Below are positions 45,630 to 55,037 of a stretch of DNA of 64,000 nt, piece after piece. The notes below the pieces were generated by a model. That model saw nothing but the letters and a program-made list of their open reading frames with translations, was not told where the DNA came from and did no database searches. The stretch lies in the NCBI RefSeq assembly GCF_945859685.1, contig NC_079149.1, positions 5,119,118-5,183,117 of the forward strand, given 5' to 3'. Position 1 is the first letter of the stretch, and each line of letters opens with the position of its first letter. The DNA is from Eupeodes corollae. Taxonomy: Eukaryota > Arthropoda > Insecta > Diptera > Syrphidae. A program made the position numbers and the translations under genes.

Positions 45630-46872
45630 AGTTTTTTTTTTCTAAATCATAACACGAAAGCTTTACTATGTCAAATACATTAATTTTATTACCATTGTAA
45701 TCAGAGATTAGCAAATTATTAAGTTCGTTTTTATACTTTAATTCAATGTCAAGTTTTTTTGTTAAATAAACCGGTATACAATTGACATCAGATCCAGTGT
45801 CAAGTTTAAAGGTGATGTGTTCATTCCCTATCAAGAATGTTTTTTTCCATTGCTCTTTTTTTCCAAAGATATTCGAATTTATTCTATAGTGACATTTTTC
45901 ATTTAAATAATAAGAACTATCAAAAACATTGCTTTGTAATTTACCTGATGAGTCACCCCAGTATTGCAAAGAGTGAACCGAAGGCTTTCCTTTATTGTAG
46001 TTGTCTGGCTTTTTGTTTTCCTTATGATATCCAGTTTGCTCCCCTTGTTTTCCTTTTGATTTGCACAACCTTTGATAGTGCCCCTGCTTTCCACAACATC
46101 GACAAGTTACCCCGTTTGCTTTGCAGCTTCTAAGATGTGAAGGAGTGAAGTCGTCCCCACAGTTGTAGCATCGTCGATTTATAGCGCTGATTTGTTGTTG
46201 TTCCACACTGTATGCCTTTTGAGCGATGGCACCTCTATCAAGCAAAACTTTGTTAGCATTTGCTGCCTCGAACGCCTTGCAAACTGAAATCACGTTTTGC
46301 AGTGATTCATCCCTCCCATCCAGGAGCTTAAGCTGCAGCTTTTTGTCATAGACCCCGATGATGATTCTGTCCTTTATCATTTTTTCTTCATAGGAGACAC
46401 CACAAGCACAACCAAATTCGCAGAACTGAATTTGTTTCCTGATTTCAGTTTCGAAGTCAGTGAATGACTGCTTCTCTTTCTGCAATATTTGGTTGAACTT
46501 GAATGTCTCCATTGTTACATTTTTTTTTGGAATGCAGTAGCGGTCGAAAGCAATTATGATTTCCTCAAGTGTGCGTGACTGTCGCTCTTCTGCTTGATTC
46601 TCGCCTTCGCCTGCTTGTTCGTTTCCTGGAGCCACAGCATTTTGATTTCCCAGTATTCCATCAGTTGTGCCATCATTTGGGAACAACGTGGTATAAATTT
46701 CCATTGCAGCTGGACCTATAAGCCATAGGAATGTTGCAATTTTTTTTGTTTCGCTTTCCTCGTTTTTTCCTGTGGCCATCATGTACATTAGAAATGTACG
46801 TTTCCAGCTTGGCCACTGTTTCCCCAAATGTGAGCAATCTAGCTCAGCAGGCACGCGGTCAGATGACGTCAT
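45628..46872 (-). CDS. gag: Gag plus N-terminal protease of element B
   Basis: The likely start is ATG 46872 (MTSSDRVPAELDCSHLGKQW); the frame is open further upstream into the leader, but that part lacks conservation clues. The capsid-like region holds WKRTFLMYMMATG and FNQILQKEKQSFTDFETEIR. Two zinc-finger-like blocks follow, CYNCGDDFTPSHLRSC and CRCCGKQGHYQRLC, then the aspartic protease motif FKLDTGSDVNCIP. The frame ends at TGA 45628-45630 directly after ten A, cutting the protease in two; the rest lies in the +1 frame. Confidence 0.88.
   Translation of the reverse strand: MTSSDRVPAELDCSHLGKQWPSWKRTFLMYMMATGKNEESETKKIATFLWLIGPAAMEIYTTLFPNDGTTDGILGNQNAVAPGNEQAGEGENQAEERQSRTLEEIIIAFDRYCIPKKNVTMETFKFNQILQKEKQSFTDFETEIRKQIQFCEFGCACGVSYEEKMIKDRIIIGVYDKKLQLKLLDGRDESLQNVISVCKAFEAANANKVLLDRGAIAQKAYSVEQQQISAINRRCYNCGDDFTPSHLRSCKANGVTCRCCGKQGHYQRLCKSKGKQGEQTGYHKENKKPDNYNKGKPSVHSLQYWGDSSGKLQSNVFDSSYYLNEKCHYRINSNIFGKKEQWKKTFLIGNEHITFKLDTGSDVNCIPVYLTKKLDIELKYKNELNNLLISDYNGNKINVFDIVKLSCYDLEKKN
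45630..45641 (-). other. A10 run at the gag-pol frame change of element B
   Basis: On the minus strand the gag frame runs through GA, ten A and C straight into TGA. Pol continues in the +1 frame. One A fewer would fuse the two frames through the protease. A homopolymer length change, an assembly error or a translational shift would all explain it. Confidence 0.8.
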
Positions 46873-47017
46873 TGATTCTAAAAGTTGATTTCCAAGTAAC
46901 AAAAAAAATACACGTACAGCGACGCGATACTTTTTCTTTTGTTTGTTTAATACTCCTCCGGTAGTTGCTGTTGTTATTGAGTGTTTTTTTTTTGTATGTA
47001 TCCCACTTTTGACACCA

Positions 47018-47276
47018 TGTAACAATTATGTTAATTGTTAATGAAATAAAACACTAATAATTTAATTATAAAATACAAATTTATTATATGAGGTTATCTT
47101 ATCTTAACAGCGGTCGAGAATAGAATGATCTTAATCCAGACAAGAGCAAGAAAGTAGTTTCTTCTTTCAGGTGTAGGAATACATTATGTTTGCGTTCTTA
47201 ATCTTAACATTATGCTTGCATTCTTAATCTTAACTATTTTACATTAAGGTATGTGTACATTAGCTAGCTTATTACA
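47018..47276 (-). repeat. 5' LTR of element B
   Basis: 259 bp, identical by eye to 42252-42510. Confidence 0.95.
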
Positions 47277-47548
47277 ACAAGTGTCTATCATTACTAGATT
47301 GTCAATTTTCGTTATTTCTTAAATTCTTTAAAAATATTGTAAACTTTTGTTGTTATTTCCCTCAAAAACTTTCTGCCAATTCAAAATTGGATGATGTTGT
47401 TTGGAAAGAATTTCATCCAATATCCAAATAGTAGACAATCATCCAATTAATTTGAATATACAAAAAATTGGGTGTTTAGACGAATACAAACGATGGACTG
47501 TTAATATTTGTCTGACAGTTTTGACCGATAATTTTTAGTGTTTATATA

Positions 47549-48745
47549 CAGTGAATCAAAAAAGAAATCGGACATGAGCATTCTTTTTCAATAAGCCATC
47601 AAAAAGGACCAACGAATGCTTTGAAAACATGAATTCGTATAGTTTAAGATTATATTTATCATTAAATCTTCATATATGTATAACCAAAATTAAATGATTC
47701 ATTTTAAATTTTCTATTGAATTATTCTTTTTGGCATTGATTGAATTAGTTTTTCGCAAAAAGAAGCAATCGTTTCATAAGGCATTTCCCAAGTCTTTCTT
47801 TTTGGTACAATTTTAGTTGTAAAGCTGATTGTCTAAGAAGCTCCATAATTGTTTAATAAGATTCAGATCTGGTGATTGTGGAGGAGGTTCAATCAAATGT
47901 TTGCAGTTATACAAGAGTCATAACCGATAATTTTGTTTTGGGTTGTTGTCTGGGTAGAAGTTATATTCTTCTCTGATTCATAATTTTCGTGCGCTTTGTT
48001 GTAAATTTTCCTTCAAAATTTGACAATATTTGTATTGATCTATAATTCCATCCAATATAACTATATTTCCTGAACCAGCTGACGACATACATCCCCATAC
48101 CCTAAGTTTATCACCTCCATGTTTTACAGTGGGTCTCAAGTTTTTTTCCTTGAGCTCTTCATTCGGCTTTCTCCACACATATGTTTCTCCATCATATCGA
48201 AATAAATTTAATTTACTCTCAACAGAGAACAAAACACGATTCCAAAATGACAAATTATTCTTTTGATAGCGCCTTATAAACTCTTTTTTCTTGATTCTGG
48301 TTTTCTTGTCGATAATTGGTTTTTTTGTTGCTACTCTTCCATGAAAATTACTTTTTTGGAGCACTATTTTCACGGTTTCAGGGTTAACATCTTTTCACAA
48401 GTATTTCTTTACCTCCGCCGTCAGCTTTGGTACACTCATTTTTGATTTACTATCAAACGTTCATCGCCTGGTCTTCCAGATTTTTGTAGATTTTCAACGG
48501 ATTTTGTTGTTTTGAACTTTTGTAATAGCACGAACGAAATTTTTGCAGTTCTCTCATTGTATAACCACGTTGTGCTTCTATTTTGACCGTTCTTATAATA
48601 ATGCATACAATAAATCGAATAATCATTTGACATATTATGTAACGGCATTTTATTACCGTAAAAGTGATACCTATCTTTGTTCCGTTAAAAACAAAAAAAG
48701 ATGAGTATACGACAGGGTGTCCAATTTCTTTTTTGATATTTTATT
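47549..48745 (-). mobile_element. Tc1-like DNA transposon, ~1.2 kb, dead
   Basis: Inverted ends: CAGTGAATCAAAAAAGAAAT, continuing CGGACA, at 47549, preceded by TA; and at the right ATCAAAAAAGAAATTGGACA on the minus strand, whose outermost bases have decayed. The minus strand encodes a Tc1-type transposase: a paired-type helix region (48648-48436, KTTKSVENLQKSGRPGDE), then 48373-47978 with WNRVLFSVESKLNLFRYDG, YVWRKPNEE and LRVWGCMSSAGSGNIVILDG. Further on, other frames give FYPDNNPKHK and PPPQSPDLNLIKQLW. The first catalytic Asp (normally FSDESK) is Val, and the third acidic residue (normally IENLW) is Lys. It also has stops and frameshifts, so it is inactive. Confidence 0.88.
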
Positions 48746-49329
48746 TGCGATAGTTTCTTTATAAATTGAATTTCAACCGCCAATTATTATCAAAAATGTT
48801 TTTTTTTTTGAATATTTAGAATAAATAAAAAAAAACTGAGGTCTTATGCCCAAACACGCCATTTTCAAACCTTTATCAAATTTATTTCGTGATTTAAGAA
48901 GCAAAAAGATATGCGTCCGGATTCGTTTTTGATCAACTGTAATTGATTGAATTTGAATTTGTTAAAGTCTCAATATTTTCGACCGTTTTTCTTCATATCA
49001 AAAACAACTTTTTTCCAAAAAAAAAAGCTTTGTATATAAAAGTGAACTGTATCCCATTCCACCATCCTTAAAATTTCTTGCTCCATTCCAAAATGTGTAG
49101 ACTTTTAAAAGAGTGTTATAAGAGTCAAATCAAGCTCTCCACCAAAACTCAGCTTTGTCGGTATTTTTTTTTTAAATTAGGACATTTTTGTATCTAATTT
49201 GCCGGAACCATTGTACTTTGGCCCCAAATTTATTTCCATAACATTTTAAAAGGAGAGTGCTGAGTTTGAATTAAAGTCAAACATTTCATGTTGCTTCTCC
49301 GTAATTCTCATGGATTGTATTTGATTGAT
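48746..49329. other. Pal intron, diverged repeat material
   Basis: No gene was recognised. The section 49045-49160 matches 42045-42150 in the same orientation. Confidence 0.45.
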
Positions 49330-49785
49330 TTAATGGGCATCGTAAGTAATCTATGTATCTAAGGTACCTTCTAACTAACTTCTACCTTCAGTTCATCGTA
49401 CAAAAACTACCAAAAACAATAATGTCTACAAAAGCCTCTTCAGGCAAGCTACATGTCAACCAACATTTGTATTTTGTATTGTAAAAATATATTACTTATT
49501 TCTTTTTCCAAAATTACAAGACATCAAATAAAATTGGTAAGAAAATAAAAAAATCATGGAGAAATAAAGTTAAACTTTCAGTTGAATGAAAAATCATGGT
49601 TAAATGTCATTTTGACATAAGCTGACTTGACTTGATAGTTAGAGAGATTTTTCTTGACTAAAATCCAGTAAACTTTCTATTAAAGTTGCCTTAATTGAAA
49701 GGTAATTTTCTGACAGCTAGCCAATAAGATACCAGAAACTTGCCTTACTTTCAAGTCCCTTATGTCGCCTGAACCTGCCCAATGT
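49330..49785. mobile_element. MITE family G copy 2, left end lost
   Basis: The interior (CAGTTCATCGTACAAAAACT, CAAAAACAATAATGTCTACA, CTAGCCAATAAGATACCAGA) and right end TATGTCGCCTGAACCTGCCCA match the family. The left inverted repeat is not present, so the copy is truncated or recombined. Confidence 0.72.
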
Positions 49786-50318
49786 TAGACGTTCTGCTTT
49801 GGCTTAAAAACTGTAGGTTGAAAGTGGTAAGTCATTAAGTAGTATTCACATGAGCGCGACCAACGAACGACGAATGAATTACAAAATGTGAGTTTATATA
49901 CGTTTGAAGACATATTTCCACACAAATTCTTAACAAAACGAAAGCAATATAGTTTCTATTTGATTTATGATACATACTTTTACTTTTCATTATAATATAT
50001 AAATAAATTTAAGAAAACAAATTTATTCGTCGCGAAAAAAATTATAGTTGATACGAACTGTCAAACTTTATTCGCGTTCCACATTATCCACACTCGCAAC
50101 GAATAAAATAATCGCGCGTACCTTACCTAAAAAATCATTCTTGTTTTGGTTTCGGTGGTGAATGATGTTCGTCTGTGGCTTCATTCGCGACGAATTAAAA
50201 ACTCTCATGTGAAAGAAACGTCAAAATCGACGAATATTCGTTCATTTGTTGGTCGTGCTCATGTGAATAGTACTTTAAGCCCTAGTTCTCAACGAACTTT
50301 TGCGCCACCTAATTTATT
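49786..50318 (+). mobile_element. SINE copy 7, split by a MITE
   Basis: Left part 49786-49838 contains a decayed GTTCTGCTTTGGCTTAAAAAC and CTGTAGGTTGAAAGTGGTAAG. Right part 50275-50318 contains GCCCTAGTTCTCAACGAAC and TTTTGCGCCACCTAATTT. Joined across the insertion they restore the family order AAGTCA-TTAA-GCCCT. Confidence 0.85.
49839..50274. mobile_element. 436 bp MITE inserted at TTAA in a SINE
   Basis: Ends GTAGTATTCACATGAGCGCG and, on the other strand, GTACTATTCACATGAGCACG are inverted repeats extending about 35 bp through CGACCAAC. TTAA flanks both sides (49835-49838 and 50275-50278). TTAA duplication is the hallmark of piggyBac-type movement. It has no coding capacity. The interrupted SINE fixes both borders to within a base or two. 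Confidence 0.85.
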
Positions 50319-50620
50319 TTATTTTTTGTATTCGTAAATTTTTGTCGCATATTTTGGCGAACTCTAAATGTTTAGCTTAGGACATATGTACGTACATACA
50401 TTGGTTTACTGGTTCCCTATATTTATGACAATTTTCCTTTGACTTCTAAATAAGAATAGAATTTAAATTTTCTCTAAAACATACATTTAAGATTTATTGT
50501 TGAACGAGGTTCGATAATGTCAACAGGATTAAGCACCAGGGTAGGGTGGTGTCTAAAATTTTATTAACTCAAATTTTTTTCCAAAATGTGTATAGGTATA
50601 CAGAGTTTGAAAGTCTAACA
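50319..50620. other. Pal intron, nothing recognised
   Basis: AT-rich sequence between the split SINE and the LINE target-site duplication. Confidence 0.5.
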
Positions 50621-50743
50621 TAGGTTCAAGTAGGGGCAGCCTCTCCAGCCAAATCTCTTAAGCTACTGATAAAGACGCACTTTCCGGGTTGCGAGAGTGA
50701 TAACCCCCAATCGCTTGAAACCACAGAGCTAAACATAGCTCAT

Positions 50744-51983
50744 GTGGAGCAAGTCAATTCCGTTATAACCAGAGAAAATATTTTGTGGGCCATCAATACT
50801 TTTTCTCCATATAAATCCCCAGGCATGGATGGCATACTATCAGTTATGCTTCAAAAGTTGCATGATGTGGCAGCTCCATGGCTGGAACAAATTTTTAAAG
50901 GATGTCTCCTTCTCAAACATGTGCCCATGTCGTGGAGACAGGTCAAAGTATTTTTTATCCCGAAAGTGGTTAGGCGAGTTCACGAATCCGCGAACGATTT
51001 CAGACCAATAAGCTTAACATCTTCTGTGCTTAAAACGTTGGAGCGCTTTCTTGATTACCATATTAGAGAAATCCTAGTTGGACGACCTCTCAAAAGCTCT
51101 CAGCATGCTTATCTTAAGGGCAAATCTACGGAGACTGCCCTCCATGAGGTAGTGCGAACAAACAATCCATTATACAGAATTTACTCTTGCCACCTTCCTA
51201 GACATAGAAGGTGCTTTTAACAACGTCCTTACAGAATCCATAGAAGAATCGCTCGTTAAGTTCGGTGTAGAAGACTTCATTCGAGAATTGATTATTTCCA
51301 TGCTCAGTGGTAGGAAGATTCGAGCCACTCTAGGCAATACAATCGCAACAAAACACGTGAGTAGGGGAACGCCTCTTCTATGGCTTCTGGTCATGGATAC
51401 AATACTCGTTAAATTAGAGAGATGTGGAGTGAAGGTGGCAGCCTATGCGGATGATTTGGTGCTATTAATGTCAGGAAAGTACACCTCTGTGATTAGTGAA
51501 ATCACGGAGTCAGCTTTGAAGAAAGTTAGCAGCTGGGCCACGAGTTGTGGACTAGGAGTTAACTAAAGTAAAACTGCACTGGTGCTCTTTACCACCAAAA
51601 CTAAAGTACCGCCCTTCACGCTACCTCGACTCAACGGTCAAATCTTATCATTGTCTTCCAGTGCAAAATATTTGGGAGTTATACTCGGTCCTAAACCAAA
51701 CTGGAAACTAAATATCGAAGTACGGGTTAAGAAGGCCTGTGTTGCCTTCTACGTCTGCAGCAAAACTTTCGGCAAAAAGTGGGGACTTCACTTTGGACTT
51801 CACTGGGGACTTTTATGGACATACACAGCCGTAGTACGTCCAATCTTAACATATAGTTCGATTGTGTGGTGGCCTGCTCTTAGCAAATCCTATAATATTA
51901 ATAAGCTAAAGAAGGTTCAGAGAACAGCTTGCGTGTGCCTTAAACGTTATTTTGGATCTTCTACCAATCGACCTTTTTATTAA
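50744..51983 (+). pseudogene. RT domain of the LINE, frameshifted
   Basis: Three open pieces (50744-51220, 51288-51566, 51582-51983) make up one RT. A frame change near 51175 follows ETALHEVVR. The catalytic-site strand YADDLVLL is intact, but the QGG.LSP block just before it is shortened to GTPLLW. A TAA at 51564 ends the second piece, which is otherwise continuous with KTALVLFTTKTKVPP. Confidence 0.88.
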
Positions 51984-53031
51984 ATACATAGTTTCCTGCA
52001 GCGCTATTAAGCTGAAGGAATCAAACAGCTGGTTGTCAAAACCTTATGGTCACAGCAACACAACAAAATTGATTCCCTCAGATATTATCTCGGTAGACAC
52101 TGACTACTGCACTCCTACTTTGAGCCTTAGTAAGGGTTTTAAGGTTATTTTCCCATCGAGTAAAGATTGGGAGGATGACTTCGTGTCTATAGGTTTCGAC
52201 ACAACCATCTTTACTGACGGCTCAAAGATGGAGTGCGGAGTTGGTTCTGGGATCTTTTCTGAGTCCCTAAATGTAGCCAAATCCTTTAGGTTTCCTGACT
52301 TTGCTAGCGTTTTTCAGGATGAACTGCTTGCAATAAGGGAGGCATGTAAGATACTTAAACAAAACCAAAACCGAAATGCGGCTATCTTTACAGACAGTCA
52401 GGCAGCTGTCAAAGCCATTAACTCGGCCACATCCTCATCTAAATTGGTCCAGCAATGTCGCGATGAGCTTGCAAGCCTGAATATAAACCTCGGTGTCAAC
52501 CTGATCTGGGTTCCTGGCCATAGTGGTATCGTGGGCAATGAACGGGCTGACGAGCTAGCCTAGCAAGGATCGGCCATTCATAGCTCACTTGCGGAAATGC
52601 TTAACATTTCTCTTGGCGCTATGAAGGGTAAAATCTTTTCTATCTACCAAACTGAATTAAACCGAAGGTGGAGCAATTTACCCAACTGCATTATATCTAG
52701 GAAGATATGGCCCACCTATAACAAAACCCGTACAAACGATCTTCTATGCAGGCCAAGGCAAGACATAGCCAGGATTGTTGCGGTTTGTACCGGACATTGG
52801 CCTATAGGAGTTCATGCAGAGAAGTTGGGTATCTCTTACAACACGTTTTGCCGTAGCTGTAGTGACCAAAGAGAAAGTGAAACCATAATCCATTTCCTCT
52901 GCAAATGTCCTGCTTTGGTAAACACTAGAATGAAATACTTTGGAAAAGCATTCTTTCACGAACTTGATGAGCTATCTGAGACAAAGATTAGAGACCTAAT
53001 CTTTTTTCTCAATGCGACAAAATGGCTCTAA
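51952..53031 (+). pseudogene. RNase H and C-terminal part of the LINE
   Basis: At 52195-52563 a complete-looking RNase H keeps all four acidic residues: TIFTDGSKME, DELLAIREA, AIFTDSQAA and GNERADELA, with LIWVPGHSGIVG between the last two. A TAG at 52561 breaks the frame. The same frame continues at 52597-53031 with NDLLCRPRQDIARIVAVCTG, the knuckle FCRSCSDQRESETIIHFLCK and FFLNATKWL before the terminal stop. Confidence 0.88.
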
Positions 53032-53187
53032 CATAATCGCTATGAAGCTTCTCTATAAATCTATCACTTTTCAATCAAAGGTCAAACGAGTTTTTGGTAT
53101 CAAAACGGCGCACTACAGCGCTAATTGGATCTCAGGCTAGGTTGCTTTGAGATCGCCATTTCTACCTACCTACCTAGGTTCAAGTAG

Positions 53188-54519
53188 TTCACTGCGGTGG
53201 AAAGCAGGATGTTTTAGTAGGTCTTTACCCAACCAGGTCTAAATTATTTTCCATGCATTTTTAAATTTGTATATTTGCTTTAAAGTTTTGAAAAAAAATT
53301 AAGCTTGTATTAAAACTTTGTCTTTGAATCTTGTACGGAAATTTGTTTCTTTTTACGAAATTTAAAATGAGTGTTACTCCAGAAATTCCGATTTATCAAT
53401 AAAGCCTTTTAAACTGCAATTATTATATCTGCTGCTGACTATTTTGAAAAGTAAACCACCTCCTTCCTAGACTAAACATTTCTAGTCTCGGTTATATTTC
53501 AACAACGCGAAAACTCTATTGTTTGCAATTAATTTGCATAAAAAATGAAAACTAATCGGAATTTTAGAACACTTCTTCATGACTTGCTTTTTTCAAAACA
53601 TCAGCTTTTTGATTTACAAAACAAAGTACACAACATTGAATTCGCTTAAGGAGTACCTCAATCGTTACATCATTTAAACCTGAGATGAATAGAAGTGGCC
53701 CTAAATGTCGATGGAAACCATTGAGAATAAGCTTTTGAATTGTGACTGTTAGGGTTTATTTTGGACATAAGAATTTATAAGTTGACTTCAAAATGAACAT
53801 GATAACCATGTTTTTCAAGGGCAGTTAAGTTTAAACAAGACTTCAAGCAAGAATTAAAACAAAAAATTAGATATGTTGTCATAACGAAAATTTCGTAATG
53901 GAATAACTTAAATGATATTAATGAACTTTAGTAGAATTGAAAGTATTTTGTTTAAATTTTAGTAGATTTGTCATCTTTTAACCTTATTTCATAAAGTGTT
54001 TTGTCCTTATTCCATACGATTTAAATGAAATGCGAAGACAGGATAAATTCCTGGGCACATTTTAAATCACTTTCACTCAAGTATGAAGACTATTCTAAGA
54101 ACAAAATCATTGAGTGAAAACGTATATTTGAATTTAGACCCTCAATAAAAATAGTCAATCGAAAATTGGGCGCAAAAGGAACTTTAAGGACATCCAATAT
54201 TTCGTGAAAAGTTGATAATTTAGATATAACAACATCTTATTTGCCTTTCTAAGTGGCAATAATAGAGGGGGTCGCGATAGGAGTGATTTTTAAAATGTTA
54301 GCTTCAAATTAAAAGTTAGGTACATGCTCTACAGTATAAATTATCATTTACCCATCTTGGAAATTTTTTTTTTATTTCGGCATCACAGAAACTTAAATCT
54401 CCTCTTTTTAAAGTGATAAGAACTTTTTTCTATTCTATTCTTCATTTAAGTTATAAACATGTACGTCTACCAAAACAGACCAGCATAGCTCTAAATGTAA
54501 TATTCCCTCTCTCTTGCAG
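53188..54519. other. Pal intron, last 1.3 kb
   Basis: AT-rich with no recognisable element. It ends with a pyrimidine tract CCCTCTCTCTTGCAG, the strong acceptor of the distal Pal exon. Confidence 0.6.
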
Positions 54520-54704
54520 GATGTCTTCCATTCGGTGTTAAAAATCGTCGTCATGCCTGGGACTTTCCCTCAAAACCGGAAGGTTTCAAATTAGGCGGAC
54601 TGTTAGATCATCGAAAGCGTGGATTTGAAAAACTCGACCAGAATGCAAGCGACGAAGAACCAGATGTCACGACCAACATGCTAAACAATCCACAATTTGC
54701 TTAG
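54520..54704 (+). CDS. Pal: Distal last coding exon of Pal (long cytosolic tail)
   Basis: The acceptor ctcttgcag ends at 54519. The first two bases complete the Gly codon left open at 40360 (G|GA), then 60 codons follow to TAG 54702-54704. The tail begins CLPFGVKNRRHAWDFPSKPE and has GFKLGGLLDHRKRGFEKLD before an acidic ASDEEPD stretch. That order (basic, GFDR-like, then acidic) is like the cytosolic tail of vertebrate PAM, which carries trafficking signals and phosphorylation sites. Joined to the shared exons it gives a 536-residue membrane protein. The exact in-frame fit across 14.2 kb is strong evidence that the exon is real. Confidence 0.87.
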
Positions 54705-55037
54705 AAAAATGTCTTTCTTTACGTAACACATCGTGATCGTGTGCCTCGCCAATTCTCGTCTTAAAAGAATTCCATTCCACAAACAAAAACCACAACTTCC
54801 AAGAAAGAAAAACAAAAAGAAGAAAAATCAAAAATCCATTTGTAAATACAATATTAATTTATTAAACATTCCTGAATCTGGGAAATCTATAGAACAAGCG
54901 AGAAAGTAAAAAGAATCCAAAAAGAGTCATTGTTTTGTTGCACTGGTAATGTGGTTCCTTGGGGAGAGACGTGGGTCAAAGATTGCAGCGATGCTCACAG
55001 AGAGTCCTAAGTGAGAGAACATACAAATTACAATGGA
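54705..55037. other. Convergent 3' regions of Pal and the METTL25-like gene
   Basis: The two genes end tail-to-tail 333 bases apart. An ATTAAA near 54858 could serve Pal. No clear signal for the minus-strand gene was picked. Confidence 0.5.

Larger units (their letters stand above)
42252..47276 (-). mobile_element. Ty3/gypsy LTR retrotransposon B, 5.0 kb, in the Pal intron
   Basis: A structurally complete element on the minus strand, antisense to Pal. The LTRs at 42252-42510 and 47018-47276 are 259 bp each, look identical and have TG...CA ends. A 5-bp duplication ACAAG flanks it (42247-42251 and 47277-47281). The primer-binding site beside the 5' LTR reads TGGTGTCAAAAG on the minus strand, resembling the complement of a tRNA-Leu 3' end. 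Gag has CCHC-like fingers and pol has all domains. No env. Identical LTRs mean very recent insertion. The only defect visible is a frame change in a run of ten A inside the protease. Confidence 0.95.
50634..53174 (+). mobile_element. 5'-truncated RNase H-bearing LINE (I/LOA-like), 2.5 kb
   Basis: A 13-bp direct repeat TAGGTTCAAGTAG flanks it exactly (50621-50633 and 53175-53187). The copy is 5'-truncated within RT and ends in CTACCTACCTACC instead of poly(A). Coding remains, in order: RT (NTFSPYKSPGMDGILSVMLQ, NDFRPISLTSSVLKTLER, YADDLVLLMSG, AKYLGVILGPK), RNase H, and a zinc-knuckle-like C terminus. A few frameshifts and stops break it. It lies in sense orientation in the Pal intron. Confidence 0.93.

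Noticed and set aside
45628..45645. Programmed -1 frameshift at A-AAA-AAC in element B
   Set aside because: The pol frame is +1 relative to gag, so a -1 slip would lead into the wrong frame.
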